DNA from: UMGS1696 sp964558485 | Lineage (GTDB): Bacteria; Bacillota; Clostridia; Oscillospirales; CAG-272 | DNA length: 41,916 nt | NCBI GenBank assembly: GCA_964558485.1 | Contig: CAZLED010000014.1 | Coordinates: forward strand, 1-41,916 | Reading direction: 5' to 3' | Shown: positions 1 through 6,904 of the stretch, one piece after another | How positions within the stretch are numbered: position 1 is the first letter of the stretch | How the letters are laid out: each line of letters opens with the position of its first letter | Translations under genes and position numbers: made by a program | Notes under the pieces: model-generated | Databases searched by the model: none | Told to the model about the DNA's origin: nothing | What the model saw: only the letters and a program-made list of their open reading frames with translations

Positions 1-20
1 GGTGTAACCTTTCCTGAACT

Positions 21-44
21 CCCCGGCCTAGCCGGGGGTTTTCG
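21..44 (+). terminator. Intrinsic terminator of a gene beyond the left edge
   Basis: CCCCGGC, a 3-nt loop and GCCGGGG are followed by GTTTTC on the plus strand. The T-run lies only on the plus-strand side, so this hairpin probably ends a convergent plus-strand gene outside the window. The ribosomal operon comes from the other side. Confidence 0.55.
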
Positions 45-50
45 GTATAC

Positions 51-90
51 AAAAAAACACGCTACCCCTGCGTAAGGGGAAGCGTGTTTT
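51..90 (-). terminator. Terminator of the S10-spc-alpha ribosomal superoperon
   Basis: On the minus strand an ACACGCT-x-CCCCT arm pairs with AGGGG-x-AGCGTGT around a short loop and is followed by seven T residues. It lies about 65 nt past the rplQ stop and is the first convincing intrinsic terminator at the downstream end of the operon. A weaker T-run on the plus side could make it bidirectional. Confidence 0.8.
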
Positions 91-91
91 G

Positions 92-173
92 CAATTCGCC
101 AATTAGTCCACCAGCATGATCCATCAAGCTGGTCGAAGTGCATTCAATTCGCTAATTAGTCCACCAGCTTGAT
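92..173. repeat. Duplicated 29-bp tail of rplQ
   Basis: Positions 92-120 and 145-173 are 29-bp direct copies with two mismatches. The right copy is the end of rplQ with its stop codon and the last codons (KLVD); the left copy lies outside the gene, between the stop and the terminator. The sequence shows a local duplication of the gene's 3' end; the mechanism is unknown. Confidence 0.7.
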
Positions 174-500
174 GAGGGCCATTTCGGCTGCGTCGCCACG
201 ACGGGGACCCATCTTGTAGATCTGGGTGTAACCACCGTTGCGGTCAGCGTACTTGGGCGCTACTTCGTCAAACAGCTTCTTAACTACATCTTCCTTGGTG
301 ATGTATGCGAGTGCAGCACGGCGGCTGGCCAGGGTGTTCTTCTTGCCGAGAGTGATCATCTTTTCAGCAATGGAACGTACTTCCTTGGCACGGGGCAGCG
401 TGGTTTCGATGGAACCATTCTCAAGAAGATAGGTTACCATCCCACGGAGCATTGCATTTCTGTGAGCCGTCGGTCTGCCGAGTTTTCTGGTACCGGGCAT
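156..500 (-). CDS. rplQ: 50S ribosomal protein L17
   Basis: L17 is a large-subunit protein near the peptide exit tunnel and is the last gene of the alpha operon here, behind rpoA. The product is 114 residues, close to the bacterial norm. I chose the ATG at 500, where the protein begins MPGTRKLGRPTAHRNAM as L17 should and an AAGGAGG ribosome-binding site lies just upstream (511-517). An in-frame extension to 590 exists but adds 30 residues not found in the family. The gap to rpoA is 310 nt, unusually long for this pair. The 3' end of the gene is duplicated downstream. Confidence 0.95.
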   Translation of the reverse strand: MPGTRKLGRPTAHRNAMLRGMVTYLLENGSIETTLPRAKEVRSIAEKMITLGKKNTLASRRAALAYITKEDVVKKLFDEVAPKYADRNGGYTQIYKMGPRRGDAAEMALIKLVD

Positions 501-810
501 GATCCATGTCCTCCTTATGCTTACTGTGTTAATCCGGTCTGCCGCTGCGATCGCTTCAACGCTTCGCTGCAACAGTCGGTACTTCCCCACAACGCAGTCC
601 CCTGCGTCCGATCCGGGGATCCGGGAATCATATATCTATCGATTTTTCGTTATCCATTGTGGGCTACGTCCATTCCGTCTTAGCCAGCTTCACACCTATC
701 TCCTATATCGAAATGGGTATCAAGCCAAACCTCACATGGGAAAAATCCTGCTAAGGATTTTTCAGACCTCACCCAACTGCACACCAATCTAGGTATTCCC
801 CATGGTGAGG
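501..810 (-). other. Gene-free 310-nt spacer between rpoA and rplQ
   Basis: No protein-like reading frame fits here. The transcribed strand holds an AAAAATCCT/AGGATTTTT hairpin with a 4-nt loop (about 741-762) and a perfect ACGCAG/CTGCGT hairpin (about 585-600). The first could act as a weak attenuator or processing site; neither is a clear terminator. rpoA and rplQ are usually nearly adjacent, so the length itself is odd. Confidence 0.6.
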
Positions 811-1782
811 TCATTCTTCCTCTTTCTTGAGGTCGAGGCCCAGGGAGTGCAGCTTCAGGATAACTTCTTCCAGCGATTTCTTACCGAGGTTACGAACCTT
901 CATCATGTCGTCCTCAGTGCGGTTGATCAGATCTTCTACGGTGTCGATGCCGGCCCGCTTCAGGCAGTTGAAGCTGCGGACAGACATGTCAAGCTCCTCA
1001 ATGGTCATCTCAAGAACCTTTTCCTTGATGGTCTCTTCACGTTCCACCATGATTTCCGCATTCTTTGCCTCGTCGGAGAGATCGACGAACAAATTGAGAT
1101 GCTCGTTGAGTATCTTGGCGCCTAACGAAATCGCTTCCTTCGCCAGGATCACGCCATTGGTCAGCACTTCCAGTGTCAGTCTGTCATAGTCGGTGTTGCT
1201 GCCCACACGGGTGTTCTCGACGGTATAGTTTACGTTATAAACCGGAGTGTAAATCGAGTCGGTGAAGATGGTGCCTACGGGAGCCGCCACACCTTGGCTG
1301 TTCTCCAGGAAGAGCTTCTTGTTCTTTTCCTGCGACACATATCCACGTCCATGATCGAAGGTCAGCTCCATATAGAAGCGAACATTGTCACCGACAGTGG
1401 CGATATGGTGATCCGGATTCAGGATCTCGATGTCAGCATCCTGCTTGATGTCGCCGGCCGTGATGTCACAGGCACCGGTGGTATCGATCACAACGGTCTT
1501 GGGGCCTTCAGAGTGGAGCTTTGCGGTGATGCCCTTCACATTCAGCACGATCTCCGTCACGTCTTCACGAACGCCGGCGATGGTGGAGATCTCATGCAGC
1601 ACGCCGTCGATCTTAATGCAGGTGACTGCCACACCGGGGAGAGAACTCAGCAGTACCCGGCGCAGAGAGTTGCCCAGCGTAATGCCGTACCCTCTTTCCA
1701 GGGGTTCGATGATGAACTTACCGTTTCTGCCATCTTCGCTTAAATTGATAGTCGCAATATTCGGCTTTTCTATCTCAATCAT
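811..1782 (-). CDS. rpoA: DNA-directed RNA polymerase subunit alpha
   Basis: The 323-residue product is the alpha subunit that dimerises to nucleate core RNA polymerase assembly and contacts promoter UP elements and activators. The N-terminal domain (about residues 1-230) has the conserved EPLERGYGITLGNSLRR segment. The C-terminal domain (about 250-315) has the helix-hairpin-helix CLKRAGIDTVEDLINRTE. The length is typical. The start at 1782 is set by a GGAGGG site about 10 nt upstream. It lies between rpsD and rplQ in the standard alpha-operon order, but with spacers of 172 and 310 nt on its two sides. Confidence 0.97.
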   Translation of the reverse strand: MIEIEKPNIATINLSEDGRNGKFIIEPLERGYGITLGNSLRRVLLSSLPGVAVTCIKIDGVLHEISTIAGVREDVTEIVLNVKGITAKLHSEGPKTVVIDTTGACDITAGDIKQDADIEILNPDHHIATVGDNVRFYMELTFDHGRGYVSQEKNKKLFLENSQGVAAPVGTIFTDSIYTPVYNVNYTVENTRVGSNTDYDRLTLEVLTNGVILAKEAISLGAKILNEHLNLFVDLSDEAKNAEIMVEREETIKEKVLEMTIEELDMSVRSFNCLKRAGIDTVEDLINRTEDDMMKVRNLGKKSLEEVILKLHSLGLDLKKEEE

Positions 1783-1954
1783 GTAATAATAACCCTCCGT
1801 TTTTCATAATTGCAAATCCACACGAGTCAATGTTTGTCTCTTGTAAAATGCTTCCATGCTCCGTAATCCCACGAGAGGAACCAATGTCCCACCGCACCCA
1901 ATCTGCCCAAAGGGTCGGGAGCCAATGTCCACGGAGCATACTTTGGGTAGGTTA
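1783..1954 (-). other. Spacer between rpsD and rpoA with a long-range inverted repeat
   Basis: This 172-nt region is non-coding. ATGCTCCGT (1856-1864) is the exact inverse of ACGGAGCAT (1931-1939), so the transcript could close a 9-bp stem over 66 nt. A second pair, CCCAAAG (1906-1912) and CTTTGGG (1941-1947), cannot form at the same time. S4 is the classic autogenous regulator of alpha operons, so alternative pairing here could be regulatory; that is inference only. Confidence 0.4.
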
Positions 1955-2581
1955 TTACTTGGAGTACAGTTCGACGATGAGCTGTTCTTCGAACGGGAAG
2001 TCCACGTCTTCTCTCTTCGGGATAGCGACCATCTTTGCAGATGCGTTTGCATGGTCAACTTCCAGCCACTTGGGCGTAACAGCGGTCTCAGAGGTCTCGA
2101 TCAGAGCCTTGAACTTTTCGCTTGCCTTGCTCTTGTCCTTCAGTGCAACGGTGTCGCCGACCTTGCAGATGATAGAGGGGATGTCCACCTTCTTACCATT
2201 CAGGGTGAAGTGTGCGTGACGAACCATCTGACGAGCTTCCTTCCGGCTGGATGCCAGACCCATTCTGTACACGATGTTGTCCAGACGGCATTCCAGGATG
2301 GTCAGCAGGTTTTCACCGGTAACGCCGGCTCTCTTGTCGGCCTGTTCGTAGTAGCCGTGGAACTGCTTTTCCTGTACGCCATAGTAACGACGAGCAGTCA
2401 TCTTTTCTCTGTGCTGGAGTCCGTATTCCTTAATGGTCTTGCGGCCTGCACCATGCTGTCCGGGAACAGTAGTCCGACGGGACAATGCGCACTTGTCAGA
2501 CAGGCAGCGGTCACCCTTGAGGAACAGCTTCTTGCCTTCACGACGGCAGAGCTTGCAGGAAGGACCAGTATATCTTGCCAT
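1955..2581 (-). CDS. rpsD: 30S ribosomal protein S4, zinc-binding form
   Basis: S4 is a primary 16S rRNA binder that nucleates small-subunit assembly and in many bacteria represses its own operon. The 208-residue product begins MARYTGPSCKLCRREG and keeps the four-cysteine zinc site (C9, C12, C26, C31). An S4 RNA-binding domain follows, starting around RLDNIVYRMGLASSR. It sits in the usual alpha-operon place after rpsK, with a 37-nt gap upstream and 172 nt before rpoA. Length and start are ordinary. Confidence 0.96.
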   Translation of the reverse strand: MARYTGPSCKLCRREGKKLFLKGDRCLSDKCALSRRTTVPGQHGAGRKTIKEYGLQHREKMTARRYYGVQEKQFHGYYEQADKRAGVTGENLLTILECRLDNIVYRMGLASSRKEARQMVRHAHFTLNGKKVDIPSIICKVGDTVALKDKSKASEKFKALIETSETAVTPKWLEVDHANASAKMVAIPKREDVDFPFEEQLIVELYSK

Positions 2582-2618
2582 TGTTATTTTCCTCCTAAAT
2601 TTCGTTCTTTACGTCGGA

Positions 2619-3014
2619 TCAAACTCTACGACGCTTCGGCGGACGGCAGCCGTTGTGGGGGATGGGGGTAACGTCCTTGATCAGGGTGATGTCCAGACCG
2701 GTGGTCTGCAGCGCACGGATAGCGGCTTCACGACCGTTACCGGGACCCTTTACATAAACTTCCACAGTCTTCATACCATGGTCCATAGCACCCTTTGCAG
2801 CGTGTTCAGCAGCGGTCTGTGCAGCGAAGGGAGTGTTCTTCTTGGAACCCTTGAAGCCCATTTCACCGGAGGAACCCCAGGACACAGTGTTGCCCTGTAC
2901 GTCGGTGATGGTCACGATGGTATTGTTGAAGGTAGAGCGGATGTGTGCGTGACCTTTTTCAATATTCTTCCGGTCACGACGCTTTTTTACGACTTTCTTA
3001 GCGACTTTTGCCAT
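2619..3014 (-). CDS. rpsK: 30S ribosomal protein S11
   Basis: S11 is a 131-residue platform protein of the small subunit that helps shape the mRNA exit path. The core from HIRSTFNNTIVTITD to GCRPPKRRRV matches the family closely, including the basic C-terminus. The start at 3014 has a GAGAGGA site a few bases upstream. It is preceded by rpsM with 21 nt between them, the expected tight alpha-operon arrangement. Confidence 0.97.
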   Translation of the reverse strand: MAKVAKKVVKKRRDRKNIEKGHAHIRSTFNNTIVTITDVQGNTVSWGSSGEMGFKGSKKNTPFAAQTAAEHAAKGAMDHGMKTVEVYVKGPGNGREAAIRALQTTGLDITLIKDVTPIPHNGCRPPKRRRV

Positions 3015-3035
3015 TTCGTCCTCTCACTCCTTTAA

Positions 3036-3404
3036 TTACTTCTTCTTGTTGGCGATGGTCTTAGCCGGACCTTTTCTGGTTCTGGCGTTGGTCTTGGTTC
3101 TCTGTCCACGAACCGGCAGACCCTTTCTGTGACGGATGCCTCTGTAGCAGTTGATCTCCACCAGACGCTTGATGTTCATAGCGACTTCACGGCGCAGTTC
3201 ACCTTCTACAGTGTAGTTGTTTTCGATTTCGTCACGCAGCTTTGCGATATCGTCTTCGGTCAGATCCTTTGCTCTGGTGTCAGGATTGATGCCAGTCTTG
3301 GCAAGGATGTCCTTGGAGCTCTTAGGACCGATACCATAGATATAGGTAAGAGCGATCTCTACGCGCTTGGAATTCGGAATGTCAACACCGGATATACGAG
3401 CCAT
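3036..3404 (-). CDS. rpsM: 30S ribosomal protein S13
   Basis: S13 sits in the small-subunit head and contacts both the large subunit and P-site tRNA. The 122-residue product starts MARISGVDIPNSKRVEI, carries the helix-hairpin-helix region, and ends in a lysine-rich tail (PAKTIANKKK) that reaches towards tRNA in known structures. An AAGGTGG site sets the start. It follows rpmJ by 27 nt and precedes rpsK. Confidence 0.97.
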   Translation of the reverse strand: MARISGVDIPNSKRVEIALTYIYGIGPKSSKDILAKTGINPDTRAKDLTEDDIAKLRDEIENNYTVEGELRREVAMNIKRLVEINCYRGIRHRKGLPVRGQRTKTNARTRKGPAKTIANKKK

Positions 3405-3431
3405 TTGCGTTATCCACCTTTCTCGTTATAA

Positions 3432-3545
3432 TTAACCCTGTCTCTGCTTGTGCTTCGGGTTTTCGCAGATCACCATAACATGACCATGTCTCTTGATGAT
3501 CTTGCACTTTTCGCAGATTTTCTTTACGGAAGGCTTTACTTTCAC
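3432..3545 (-). CDS. rpmJ: 50S ribosomal protein L36, GTG start
   Basis: L36 is a 37-residue zinc protein of the large subunit. The sequence reads KPSVKKICEKCKII and then HVMVICENPKHKQRQG, with the C-x2-C, later C and H ligand pattern of the zinc form. The start is a GTG at 3545, giving exactly the family length, and an AAGGTGG site lies 8 nt upstream (3554-3560). A longer in-frame ATG reading to 3620 would add 25 residues foreign to L36, so I reject it. The upstream gap to infA is 473 nt, far longer than usual. Confidence 0.93.
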   Translation of the reverse strand: MKVKPSVKKICEKCKIIKRHGHVMVICENPKHKQRQG

Positions 3546-4018
3546 TTTGATTTCCACCTTTCTGTATTTTGCTTCCAGCGTATTTTTGGTACGCCTGCTT
3601 GGCCAAGCATATGTGGCCAAACACCGGATCTATTGTCGATCCCCGTCTGGATTGAAATGCAGATCACAGACCGGAACAGAGGTGCGTGCCGGTACACGTT
3701 CCTCTTCCTGGAGCATAAAGGCGTTCCTTTACCTGTTTCATGTCGGCGTATCTATGACCATATCCCGGCCATCTGACCCCTCAAAGGATGTCCAACCTTC
3801 CTATAGGCTTCACACGAGCCATCAGAAGGCATCGGAGCGTCCCTTTCCCATACCCAAGCCATAACAGCTTTGGTATGATGGTCATGCACCGGAATCGATC
3901 ATGCAGCCGTGACACGCCGCCACGTGTGCCGTAAAAGCACTCAGAGAACAGCGATCGGGTCATCCCCTATACCATTCTCAAACCTTTCGCTCCCACCGGG
4001 CACCGAATCGAGCTGTTA
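3546..4018 (-). other. 473-nt structured spacer between infA and rpmJ
   Basis: No gene is recognisable. The transcript could form several strong hairpins: CATACC-x-AAGC with GCTT-x-GGTATG near 3845-3880, ACACG/CGTGT near 3912-3930, GGATC/GATCC near 3628-3645, and TTGGCC/GGCCAA near 3598-3622. None ends in a T-run, so none is an obvious terminator. infA and rpmJ are usually 10-40 nt apart. I find no copy of the repeat family present in other gaps of this operon. Confidence 0.55.
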
Positions 4019-4240
4019 TCAGCCCTTGGTGCGCCAGGTGATCCGTCCCTTGGTCGGGTCATAAATGGAAACTTCCACTGTGACCTTATCGCCGGGCAGG
4101 ATCTTGATATAATTCATTCTGAGCTTGCCGGAAATATGGGCCGTCACGATCATGTCGTTCGGCAGCTTGACCTTGAACATTGCGTTCGGCAGTGCTTCCA
4201 CGACCGTACCCTCGAATTCAATCACGTCATCCTTAGGCAA
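4019..4240 (-). CDS. infA: Translation initiation factor IF-1, TTG start
   Basis: IF-1 binds the ribosomal A site during initiation. The OB-fold product reads KDDVIEFEGTVVEALPNAMF and ISGKLRMNYIKILPGDKV, then ends near GRITWRTKG, a near-perfect family match. The frame opens further upstream, but only the TTG at 4240 gives the family length (73 residues) and a GGGAGG site 8 nt ahead. The ATG choices at 4273 and 4300 lack a good site and would add 11-20 unrelated residues. Low-efficiency TTG starts on infA may limit its output; that is inference. Confidence 0.9.
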   Translation of the reverse strand: MPKDDVIEFEGTVVEALPNAMFKVKLPNDMIVTAHISGKLRMNYIKILPGDKVTVEVSIYDPTKGRITWRTKG

Positions 4241-4380
4241 TTTGTGTTCCTCCCATGTGCGCAGAGTAGTCATGCGTTCCCGTAGACAGTGACGCCACAT
4301 TTGTAGTTTTGACCCACAGACATAGCTATCCCGTCATCGGCCGCACCGTTCCTTCATTATACGTGAAAATTGCATAAAAG

Positions 4381-4722
4381 TCAAGACCCATTTTCGCTGT
4401 TTTCACGTTTTTTCAAATTTTCTCCATACTCGTCATATTTTCGGACAAGTTCGGCCACGGTTTTGTTGGAATAGTCTGAAAATAGCCAGGCCATCTCCGA
4501 TTCGTCCAGCATACCGACGATGGACACGTGGGACAGATGTTTCTTTTTTGGGCATTCTACCGAACGAAGTCCGCCATTCACCACGTAAACCACCGGATAC
4601 GACCCGTGCCCATCGGCGTTTTCTCCCCGAAATGCCAGAAATACCCGCTTCCGATCTCGGCCACATAACGACCGTACGACCAGGATCGGCTCCCCGGCAC
4701 GTGGTACCATGGGCCCTGTCAT
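4381..4722 (-). CDS. KOW-domain RNA-binding protein (ribosomal L14e-like)
   Basis: This 113-residue product belongs to the small KOW-domain family, annotated as L14e/L6e/L27e-like, that Clostridia and related Firmicutes carry between map and infA. The KOW-like segment LVVRSLCGRDRKRVFLAF is followed by the family mark RSVECPKKKHLSHVSI and an acidic/basic helical C-terminus. Its ATG overlaps the map stop codon (ATGA, 4719-4722), which implies translational coupling. The function is not established; a ribosome-associated role is inferred from the fold and the fixed location. A 140-nt gap separates it from infA. Confidence 0.8.
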   Translation of the reverse strand: MTGPMVPRAGEPILVVRSLCGRDRKRVFLAFRGENADGHGSYPVVYVVNGGLRSVECPKKKHLSHVSIVGMLDESEMAWLFSDYSNKTVAELVRKYDEYGENLKKRENSENGS

Positions 4723-5477
4723 CCGTCCACCTTTGTCAGCAGCACCGGTCCGTCTCCCGTCAGCGCCACCGTGTGCTCATAGTGGGCCGACAACGAACCG
4801 TCCTTGGTCACCACCGTCCAGTGGTCCGGCCGCTCTAAGACCCCATCGGCGCCGGCATTCACCATGGGCTCAATGGCGATCACCATCCCACGACAAAGCC
4901 GGGGTCCCCGTCCCTTGGTCCCAAAGTTGGGCACGTTGGGATCCTCATGCAGATCGGCACCGACCCCATGACCCACGTACTTCTTCACAGTCGAAAAACC
5001 ATTCTCCCGTACATAGCCGTCAATGGCAGCACCAATGTCGCCGACCCGGCCACCATCCAGCGTGATCGCTGCCACACCCAGTTCAAAGGACCGCTTCGTC
5101 ACGTCGATCAGCCGCTGTGCCTCCGGATCGATCTTCCCGACCCCAAAGGTGTTGGCACTGTCCCCATGGAAGCCACCAATGTAGGCCCCCACATCCACCT
5201 TCACAATGTCCCCTTCCCGGAGCACCCGATCGTGAGACGGAATGCCGTGGATCACTTCGTCGTTGATGGAAATGCACGCACTGCCCGGAAATCCACCGTA
5301 CCCCAGAAAGGACGGCTTCGCTCCACACTTCTCAATGTGATGCCGGATCCTGTCGTCCAGCTGCTTGGTCGTGACCCCTTCCCGGATCATCTCCTGCGCC
5401 ACCAACAAGGCCTCTCCCGTAATGCGCCCAGCCAACTTCATGTGCCGGATCTGTTCATCATTTTTAATAATAATCAT
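4719..5477 (-). CDS. map: Methionine aminopeptidase, type I
   Basis: This cytosolic metalloprotease removes the initiator methionine from new proteins. The 252-residue product has all five metal ligands of the family: D95 (KVDVGA), D106 (GDSANTF), H170 (VGHGVG), E203 (IEPM) and E234 (YEHT), plus the substrate-site histidine H77 (EVIHGIP). It is type I, lacking the insertion of type II enzymes. The start MIIIKNDEQI at 5477 is the usual one. It sits downstream of adk as in many Firmicutes, but across a 525-nt spacer, and it overlaps the KOW gene by 4 nt. Confidence 0.96.
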   Translation of the reverse strand: MIIIKNDEQIRHMKLAGRITGEALLVAQEMIREGVTTKQLDDRIRHHIEKCGAKPSFLGYGGFPGSACISINDEVIHGIPSHDRVLREGDIVKVDVGAYIGGFHGDSANTFGVGKIDPEAQRLIDVTKRSFELGVAAITLDGGRVGDIGAAIDGYVRENGFSTVKKYVGHGVGADLHEDPNVPNFGTKGRGPRLCRGMVIAIEPMVNAGADGVLERPDHWTVVTKDGSLSAHYEHTVALTGDGPVLLTKVDG

Positions 5478-5649
5478 TGTGTTGAATTCATCTTCTTTCT
5501 ATAGCATTTGTCATTCCCAACGACATACAACACAAACGTAAATACGTCAATTCTCCATTGTCAATAAAACCAACCAAAAGCAGTCCAGCCAGAGCAATGC
5601 CAAAGCCAACGCAAAATCAGCCCAGCCAAAGCATCGCCCAAGCCAAACT

Positions 5650-5738
5650 CACTACAAAGCCCAAACGAAATACACCGGCGAATCGGCTTTATCACAAAAC
5701 CAAATGTCCGTTTGACCGCTCCACTACAAAGCCCAAAC
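5650..5738. repeat. 17-bp exact direct repeat, 72-bp period
   Basis: CACTACAAAGCCCAAAC occurs exactly at 5650-5666 and 5722-5738. It lies in the A/C-rich part of the adk-map spacer and probably reflects slippage or duplication in low-complexity DNA. Confidence 0.7.
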
Positions 5739-5873
5739 AAAGCGCAGCGCCGTAAGGAATACCTCCACACCCGGAGCAGAACCGTCACCCCAGCACCCCA
5801 ACGTACCGAAACCGTACGCCCCGGCTACCAGATCAGAACCGCTCTGCCTGCACCGCACGAAATTGGTGTAATA

Positions 5874-5916
5874 GGAAAAAAGTTTTGCCAGGCTTTTTCA
5901 AAAGCCGCGTCTCCCC
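5874..5916 (-). repeat. Partial copy of the ribosomal-operon repeat (core hairpin only)
   Basis: Read on the minus strand it gives GGAGACGCGGCTTTTG, then AAAAGCCTGGCAAAACTTTTTTCC. That matches the core (hairpin GCTTTTTGAAAAAAGC followed by TTGGCAAAAACTTTT) of the fuller copies at 8804, 9787, 11797 and 13532. Only the core is preserved here. Confidence 0.6.
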
Positions 5917-5928
5917 CATCCGAATGCC

Positions 5929-5988
5929 GAGGATTACTTACGTAACCTGAGGATTACTTGCGTAACCTCCGGATTACACAAGTAACCT
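5929..5988. repeat. Three tandem 20-bp repeats at the 3' end of adk
   Basis: Units at 5929-5948, 5949-5968 and 5969-5988 share GGATTAC-(N)5-GTAACCT. The first two differ at one base; the third is more diverged. The unit contains the near-palindrome TTACGTAA. The array ends 15 nt from the adk stop codon, so it lies in the adk 3' untranslated region. Confidence 0.8.
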
Positions 5989-6002
5989 CTGTACTACGCC
6001 AC

Positions 6003-6638
6003 TCAGGCCAGAGCAGCCATCGTAAGGGCCGTGGTGTCTTCCAGCTTCTCCTGACCGTAGACGATCTTCAAAAGCCCCTTGGCCTCGTAGAAGGACTTCA
6101 GCGGCTCTGTCTGCTCGTGATAGATCACCAGACGGCTCTTTACCACTTCCGGATCGTCGTCTGCACGGATCGTCAAAGGCTCGCCGCAAGCACAGTTGTC
6201 CCCAGCCGGAGAAGGATTGTACTTCACATGATAGGTCGCACCGCACTTCTTGCAAACACGGCGGCCACCCATGCGCTCCATGATCGCTTCGTCCGCTACC
6301 TCAATGGACAATACGTCCGTGATCTCAATGCCCATGGCGTCCAGTGCTTCGGCCTGGGGAACCGTTCTCGGGAACCCGTCCAGAATAAACCCATTCGCAC
6401 AGTCGTCCTTCGCCAGACGTGCCTTGATGATGTCGATCACTACAGCGTCCGGTACCAGATTGCCGGCGTTCGTGTAGCTCTGTACCGTCTTGCCCAGCTC
6501 GCTGCCGGATGCGATCTCTTCCCGGATCATAGCACCCGTGGAGATCGTCGGGATCCCAAACTTCGCAGCGATCAGCTCAGCCTGCGTGCCCTTGCCAGCA
6601 CCCGGTGCGCCCAGCAGAATCAGATTCAGTTTTTTCAT
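6003..6638 (-). CDS. adk: Adenylate kinase
   Basis: It catalyses AMP + ATP to 2 ADP. The 211-residue product has the P-loop GAPGAGKGT (residues 10-18), the NMP-binding region around STGAMIREEI, FILDGFPRT, and a long-form LID with cysteines (VCKKCGATYH then NCACGEPL) as in zinc-binding Gram-positive enzymes. The second cysteine pair is C-x-C rather than the common C-x2-C, so zinc binding is uncertain. It lies downstream of secY as is usual, but after a 266-nt gap with a terminator-like hairpin. An AAGGAGATGACCT site sets the start. Confidence 0.96.
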   Translation of the reverse strand: MKKLNLILLGAPGAGKGTQAELIAAKFGIPTISTGAMIREEIASGSELGKTVQSYTNAGNLVPDAVVIDIIKARLAKDDCANGFILDGFPRTVPQAEALDAMGIEITDVLSIEVADEAIMERMGGRRVCKKCGATYHVKYNPSPAGDNCACGEPLTIRADDDPEVVKSRLVIYHEQTEPLKSFYEAKGLLKIVYGQEKLEDTTALTMAALA

Positions 6639-6660
6639 AGGTCATCTCCTTGCTATATTC

Positions 6661-6760
6661 ACTTGTAGATACGGAACGGTCAAGACCGTTCCCTACGGTT
6701 TGTGGATGGTTTCAAATTTACTTGTAGATGCGGAACGGTCAAGACCGTTCCCTACGGTTT
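6661..6760. repeat. Two 41-bp direct repeats each with an 20-bp palindrome
   Basis: Copies at 6661-6701 and 6720-6760 differ at one base. Each contains GGAACGGTC-AA-GACCGTTCC, a perfect 9-bp stem, flanked by ACTTGTAGAT and CCTACGGTTT. They lie just upstream of the adk ribosome-binding site. The layout, a palindrome with fixed flanks in repeated copies, is that of a REP-like element. Confidence 0.8.
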
Positions 6761-6835
6761 TATCGGTGGCAATTCGCTGCGGCAGTACCATCCCACATAG
6801 GATCCGGTTTGCCGAAATACCACCCAATACACAAA

Positions 6836-6892
6836 ATCAAATAAAGCGACGGTCATATTAAGGATCCAAAGAACCGTAAACCGTCGCTTTAT
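6836..6892 (-). terminator. Terminator-like hairpin after secY
   Basis: Perfect 13-bp arms (6841-6853 and 6880-6892) enclose a 26-nt loop and are followed on the minus strand by TTTGATTTTG. It begins 12 nt past the secY stop. The long loop and mixed T-run suggest partial termination or a processing stem. If it terminates, adk needs its own promoter in 6640-6830, and I see no good one. Confidence 0.5.
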
Positions 6893-6904
6893 ATGATAAC
6901 TACA

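Larger units (their letters stand above)
5478..6002 (-). other. 525-nt spacer between adk and map
   Basis: Gene-free, with three kinds of repeats listed separately. The stretch 5560-5760 is strongly A/C-rich on the plus strand and G/T-rich on the transcribed strand, made of degenerate units around GCTTTGGC. A GTG-started 75-codon frame (5561-5788, minus) reads through it, but the product is only an artefact-like hydrophobic repeat with no good ribosome-binding site. Nothing here looks like a terminator, so map may still be co-transcribed with adk. Confidence 0.5.

Noticed and set aside
5561..5788. A 75-codon GTG-started hydrophobic frame between adk and map
   Set aside because: It is read through low-complexity repeats, lacks a good ribosome-binding site, and shows only repeat-derived FGLCS motifs.
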